Positions 60,967 through 64,000 of a stretch of 64,000 bases of DNA are shown in pieces (positions within the stretch are counted from its first letter, which is position 1; every line of letters starts with the position of its first letter). The DNA is from Melampsora larici-populina 98AG31 (taxonomy: Eukaryota > Basidiomycota > Pucciniomycetes > Pucciniales > Melampsoraceae), in contig NW_006768797.1 of NCBI RefSeq assembly GCF_000204055.1, positions 319,380-383,379 of the forward strand, read 5' to 3'. The translations under genes were made by a program, and so were the position numbers. The notes under the pieces were generated by a model. The model searched no databases and was not told the DNA's origin. It saw nothing but the letters and a program-made list of their open reading frames with translations.

Positions 60967-61522
60967 CCACTGTAAGGATGAATTTGGCCTTCAAATTCAG
61001 TTGGTGTCCACAGCAGACTGTTCATATTTGAAATTTCATATCCTGTACCAACATGCTTCAACCTTGCTTGAAGCAATTCAAACAACCTTGTCATCACACC
61101 CAGATGACAGTTCATCTTGTTGAAAGTGATCAAGAGGGCCCAATACGCTCTGGAATAGTCTTTGAGTAGGGCAATGAATCTTCATTACATTCCAAAGTGA
61201 TTTTTATTGAGTCCAGTCCTTGGTTTTGCATTTGAAATTACCATATCCTCATCCACAAACAATCAAAGTTTTTACTGATTTGTACAATGTGTTTTCCAAA
61301 CTGGTTTTTGAGGAGATCAAACAATCTTGGAATTTGGATGGGAATAGAGGTGACATGGCCAAGCAATCTACACAGTGATTTGTGCACGTGCTGGCTGGTA
61401 CATGTTTTTTGTGACTTTTCAATTTTTTTGATCTGACCTTCAAATTCAAAGGTCAAGTTCAAGAATTTGGAAAGTCAAAAATTGATGACTTCACCTTCAT
61501 GAAAAGTCCATTGTGGATGCTC

Positions 61523-61843
61523 TCAGTGAGTTCAGAATCTCAAACTCTCATCAAGAAAATCTGTGTTCTACCAAACTCCTTCTGGCCTCACACAGCTTTT
61601 CCTTTGAGACTTTCTCAAACACAATTCAATAGCTGCCTTCACACATATCTGGGTGTCAAATGAGCTAAACCTGATGATTCCGTCAACCTAGCATCAAGCA
61701 CATATCCAAATTTTAAAACTGGACAAGTGAAGGAATCATCATTGGTGAGGAAGTGGAGGCTCCTTTCCTTTCACTGACACCAATATAGTCTGAGGAATGC
61801 AAAAATAGATATCTCAATCAAGATGATTTCAGATCATGGGATG
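61523..61843. other. Unassigned sequence
   Basis: Spacer between two TIR elements; no gene seen. Confidence 0.4.
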
Positions 61844-61845
61844 TA

Positions 61846-62537
61846 CAGTAGATTTTGAAAGTCTTGAAATCAGCTCGTTCTCAAAATCCACAGATGGTCC
61901 GTGCGCCCGGCAGTTAAGTTGTGACAGGTGTCAAACTTACTTGCCGGATCAAAAAAATACTTACAAAAAGATACCATTTTATCACGGAAAACAACCTCAA
62001 TATGCCTCAATCTCAAAGCTGTTGTAGCTTGTTTGGTTGAGCAACTCGCTGGTGTGTTGTGGGGTTTGCCTCTCGAGTCTCACTGTCAATTGCACAAGTT
62101 GAATCCTGGCTTTTGCTATTGTTGGCACTTTTTATAGAAAGTGTTTCCTGTTTTTTCTTGCCTGTTGTCATGATTCATAAAACAAAACAAAGCAAAAAGC
62201 AACTTTTGTCGTGGCATCAGATTTTTTGTTCACATTTTTCTATTGACTATGTTGACAAAAATAAGACTTATACAAAAAGTATAGGGCAAGTCAAACACAA
62301 GACTTGTTGACACAACATCCAGCACACCTCAATTGTCTACCCCTACGCCATCAACTAATGAGAGGTCTTGGGAGTTCAAAGACTTTGATCTCAGATTTTT
62401 GATTTCAAGACGTGTATTTTGTTCAATCGGCCAGGTAAGTTTGACACCTGTCACAACTTCACAACTTAACTGCCGGGCGCACGGACCATCTGTGGATTTT
62501 GAGAACAAGCAGATTTCAAGACTTTTGAAATCTACTG
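61846..62537. mobile_element. TA-flanked TIR element (692 bp)
   Basis: CAGTAGATTTTGAAAGTC is mirrored by GACTTTTGAAATCTACTG. TA at 61844-61845 and 62538-62539; the arms are about 105 bp and include GGTCCGTGCGCCCGGCAG. The internal word CAGGTAAGTTTGACACCTGTCACA is close to one inside 34908-35504 (near 35418-35442), so the two are related families. No transposase. Confidence 0.85.
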
Positions 62538-62628
62538 TAAAACAACAAACCCTTGCACGCCTCACGCTGTGGAGACATTGCTGATGGTATTATACTCTCA
62601 GGAAGCAGAAATGAGAGGGCAAACGGGC

Positions 62629-62632
62629 AAAA
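62629..62632 (-). terminator. RNA polymerase III terminator
   Basis: TTTT on the minus strand, one base beyond the tRNA discriminator base. Confidence 0.75.
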
Positions 62633-62633
62633 G

Positions 62634-62719
62634 TGACTCTGCCCGGGCTCGAACCGGGGGCCTCGTGCGATCTATGCTTCATGTGAAGCACGCGCTCTAA
62701 CCAACTGAGCTACAGGGCC
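62634..62719 (-). tRNA. tRNA-Val(CAC) with a 12-nt intron
   Basis: The cloverleaf has acceptor GGCCCTG/CAGAGTC (one mismatch, one G-U), D stem GCTC/GAGC with TTGGTTA in the loop, anticodon stem CGTGC/GCACG and T arm CCCGG-TTCGAGC-CCGGG. The anticodon loop reads TTCACA, then a 12-nt intron TGAAGCATAGAT, then C, giving anticodon CAC. Intron position 3' of base 37 is standard. The intron start pairs with the anticodon stem (GCTTC/GAAGC), as usual for pre-tRNAs. Internal A and B boxes are present (TAGCTCAGTTGG, GGTTCGAGCC). Confidence 0.88.
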
Positions 62720-62739
62720 ATATTGCGATTTTCGTGGTG

Positions 62740-64000
62740 AAAATCATACTGATCCACCATCTCTTGATATGATGATAGAAAGGCACAGGATGCATATCAG
62801 ATACATAGTATCTTTGAGAGAGATAAAGCTGCCTGGATGGTTTCTTTTATAGAATCTATCAACTTCCAATATATTGCACATGTAGGGTTATTATCATACT
62901 TTTTGATGAAGAGTAGACTCCTCCTTCAATTAAGTTTATATCCTCATATTGAACACGCGCCAATTCAATTCCATACTTCTTGTTTTGAGAGGACATAAAA
63001 TAGGCAAATATTATTGTATCCATACCCCTGTATATTCAGATAGTTTCCCTGTACATGTACCATTCTGGCACTTTGGTGTACAATTGTGTACCGTGAAGTT
63101 GTTATGATGTGCAAAGGGAGCTGAGGAAAGCTGTAGCATAAGAGAGCCAAAGTTTGGCCTTTCCAGATATTGAATGATTTCACTTGGTTCTTTGTTTGAA
63201 AGTAAGTCACTAGAGTATAACTCCTCTGTTTAAAAAAATCACACAGGTTATCACAAATACCATGAAAATGGACCCCTATCAAAGTTTAGAAAGGATCAGA
63301 TCTAGGCCCTTCCTCTGTTCTACATTTTTTCAGCTTTGTAATAGGACAATGTATTCCGGCCATGTGATTGAATACAAAATGAATCTAAATGTTACACCAA
63401 AGGGCTACACAGCCTTTTGTAGCAGATATATCACATATTGCGGGAGCAGTCCACTTCAAGTAGTTTATGTAATGAACAGATTGCTGGAGTGGTATTAGGT
63501 CATCTTATGTTATATATCCTATGCATTGTTAATTTTACTGGCACATTGAAATAAACCCAATGGAGTATGTTGGCAATCCAGCAGACACATTTGAGAACTT
63601 TGTTGTTCCTTCAATATCCAACTGATTGTTTGGTAAGGACAAACTTCTTCATCCTATGGGAAATTGTCTCCACTGGCACCTGCCTTGGAGGCATAGTGGA
63701 AGAAAGAAATGTATATGTATTTATCTTCAAGTCATTGGAAATTGGTCTGTTATCACTGCCAAATGTTTGCAATTCCCCAAGAATTTAATTTTGATTTGAT
63801 AAGCAGTTCAAGTCCAAGGTAGATTCAGCTTTGGTTTACTGGATGGGTTGATGTTGTCCCTGAAAATAATCTCAGACTGGAGCCAAGAAACAAGTAATCC
63901 TCCACAGAGGTAGAGCACAAATCAATAACAGATGTCAGAGGATGAATGGATCAGCTCTTCATCTTTCAAGTATACAGAATTTTAGAACCATGTCTGTTGG
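62740..64000. other. Unassigned sequence
   Basis: AT-rich, with several short open frames in all phases but none with recognisable content or splice support. No inverted or direct repeat pair was found. Confidence 0.4.

Larger units (their letters stand above)
49588..61522. mobile_element. TIR element of unknown class hosting Gypsy-3
   Basis: GAGCATCCACAGCGGACTTTCC at 49588 is mirrored near 61501-61522 (AAAAGTCCATTGTGGATGCTC). Removing Gypsy-3 plus one target copy leaves about 600 bp with short inverted ends and no coding capacity. No convincing target duplication is seen outside the ends, so the class is open. Confidence 0.5.

Noticed and set aside
61836..62565. Two similar short frames with a KSTDGPCARQLSC stretch
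   Set aside because: Both come from the inverted arms of the TA-flanked element at 61846-62537.
62634..62719. Reading the tRNA as tRNA-Met (CAT) using the GTGCTTC/GAAGCAC hairpin as anticodon stem
   Set aside because: That hairpin gives a wrong loop size and leaves the CGTGC/GCACG stem unused. The CAC reading with a 12-nt intron gives a normal cloverleaf.

Overview
The window looks like a repeat-rich piece of a basidiomycete nuclear genome. The evidence is small introns (55-120 bp, GT..AG) in every cellular gene, fungal-type choline kinase and Lcp5/neuroguidin orthologues, a KDZ-transposon-associated cysteine-cluster gene, chromodomain Ty3/Gypsy elements, DIRS-type retroelements and intron-rich hAT transposases. 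A rust-type (Pucciniomycotina) host is my best guess, but no species marker is visible. Only three cellular protein genes look functional: a choline/ethanolamine kinase (23908-26197, minus), an Lcp5/neuroguidin rRNA-processing factor (36388-37547, minus) and a small mitochondrially targeted LEA-like protein (38760-39303, plus). There is also an intron-containing tRNA-Val(CAC) at 62634-62719 (minus) and a decayed DRG/Rbg-type GTPase gene (about 46.8-49.0 kb, minus).

Layout. 1-1.6 kb: nothing assignable. 1.6-2.5 kb: hAT remnant. 2.7-4.18 kb: KDZ-associated CxC5/CxC6 gene with a stop codon, cut off by an LTR. 4185-19540: large Ty3/Gypsy element (Gypsy-1, minus strand) with unequal LTRs and broken gag-pol. 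It also carries an antisense gene with a Gal4-type Zn2Cys6 motif, and that gene is split by a complete hAT element (hAT-1, 5476-10091). 19541-22725: truncated DIRS-like element (DIRS-2, minus). 23.9-26.2 kb: choline kinase. 26733-33919: DIRS-like element (DIRS-1) with inverted terminal repeats; a MULE-type element sits inside its left repeat and a CACTA-type element sits between gag and RT. 34.2-35.7 kb: nested small terminal-inverted-repeat (TIR) elements. 36.4-39.3 kb: Lcp5 and the mitochondrial protein gene. 39796-46151: intact chromovirus (Gypsy-2) with indistinguishable LTRs and a 5-bp target-site duplication (TSD). 46.2-49.0 kb: CACTA-like element and DRG pseudogene. 49588-61522: a TIR element containing a second chromovirus (Gypsy-3, indistinguishable LTRs), which in turn contains an apparently intact hAT (hAT-2). 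61.8-62.7 kb: TA-flanked element and the tRNA.

The nesting gives relative ages. In the Gypsy-3 stack the order is TIR element, then Gypsy-3, then hAT-2. In the Gypsy-1 stack it is KDZ/DIRS flanks, then Gypsy-1, then hAT-1. Gypsy-2 and both hAT transposases read through without interruption after splicing, so parts of this repertoire may still be active.

Two observations seem most likely to be undescribed. First, a spliced antisense gene with a Zn2Cys6 motif lies inside an LTR retrotransposon, and its frame is restored exactly when the hAT insertion is removed. Second, the protease-RT linker of both chromoviruses carries three regularly spaced hairpins whose stems change in a compensatory way; three of the six keep GNRA tetraloops.
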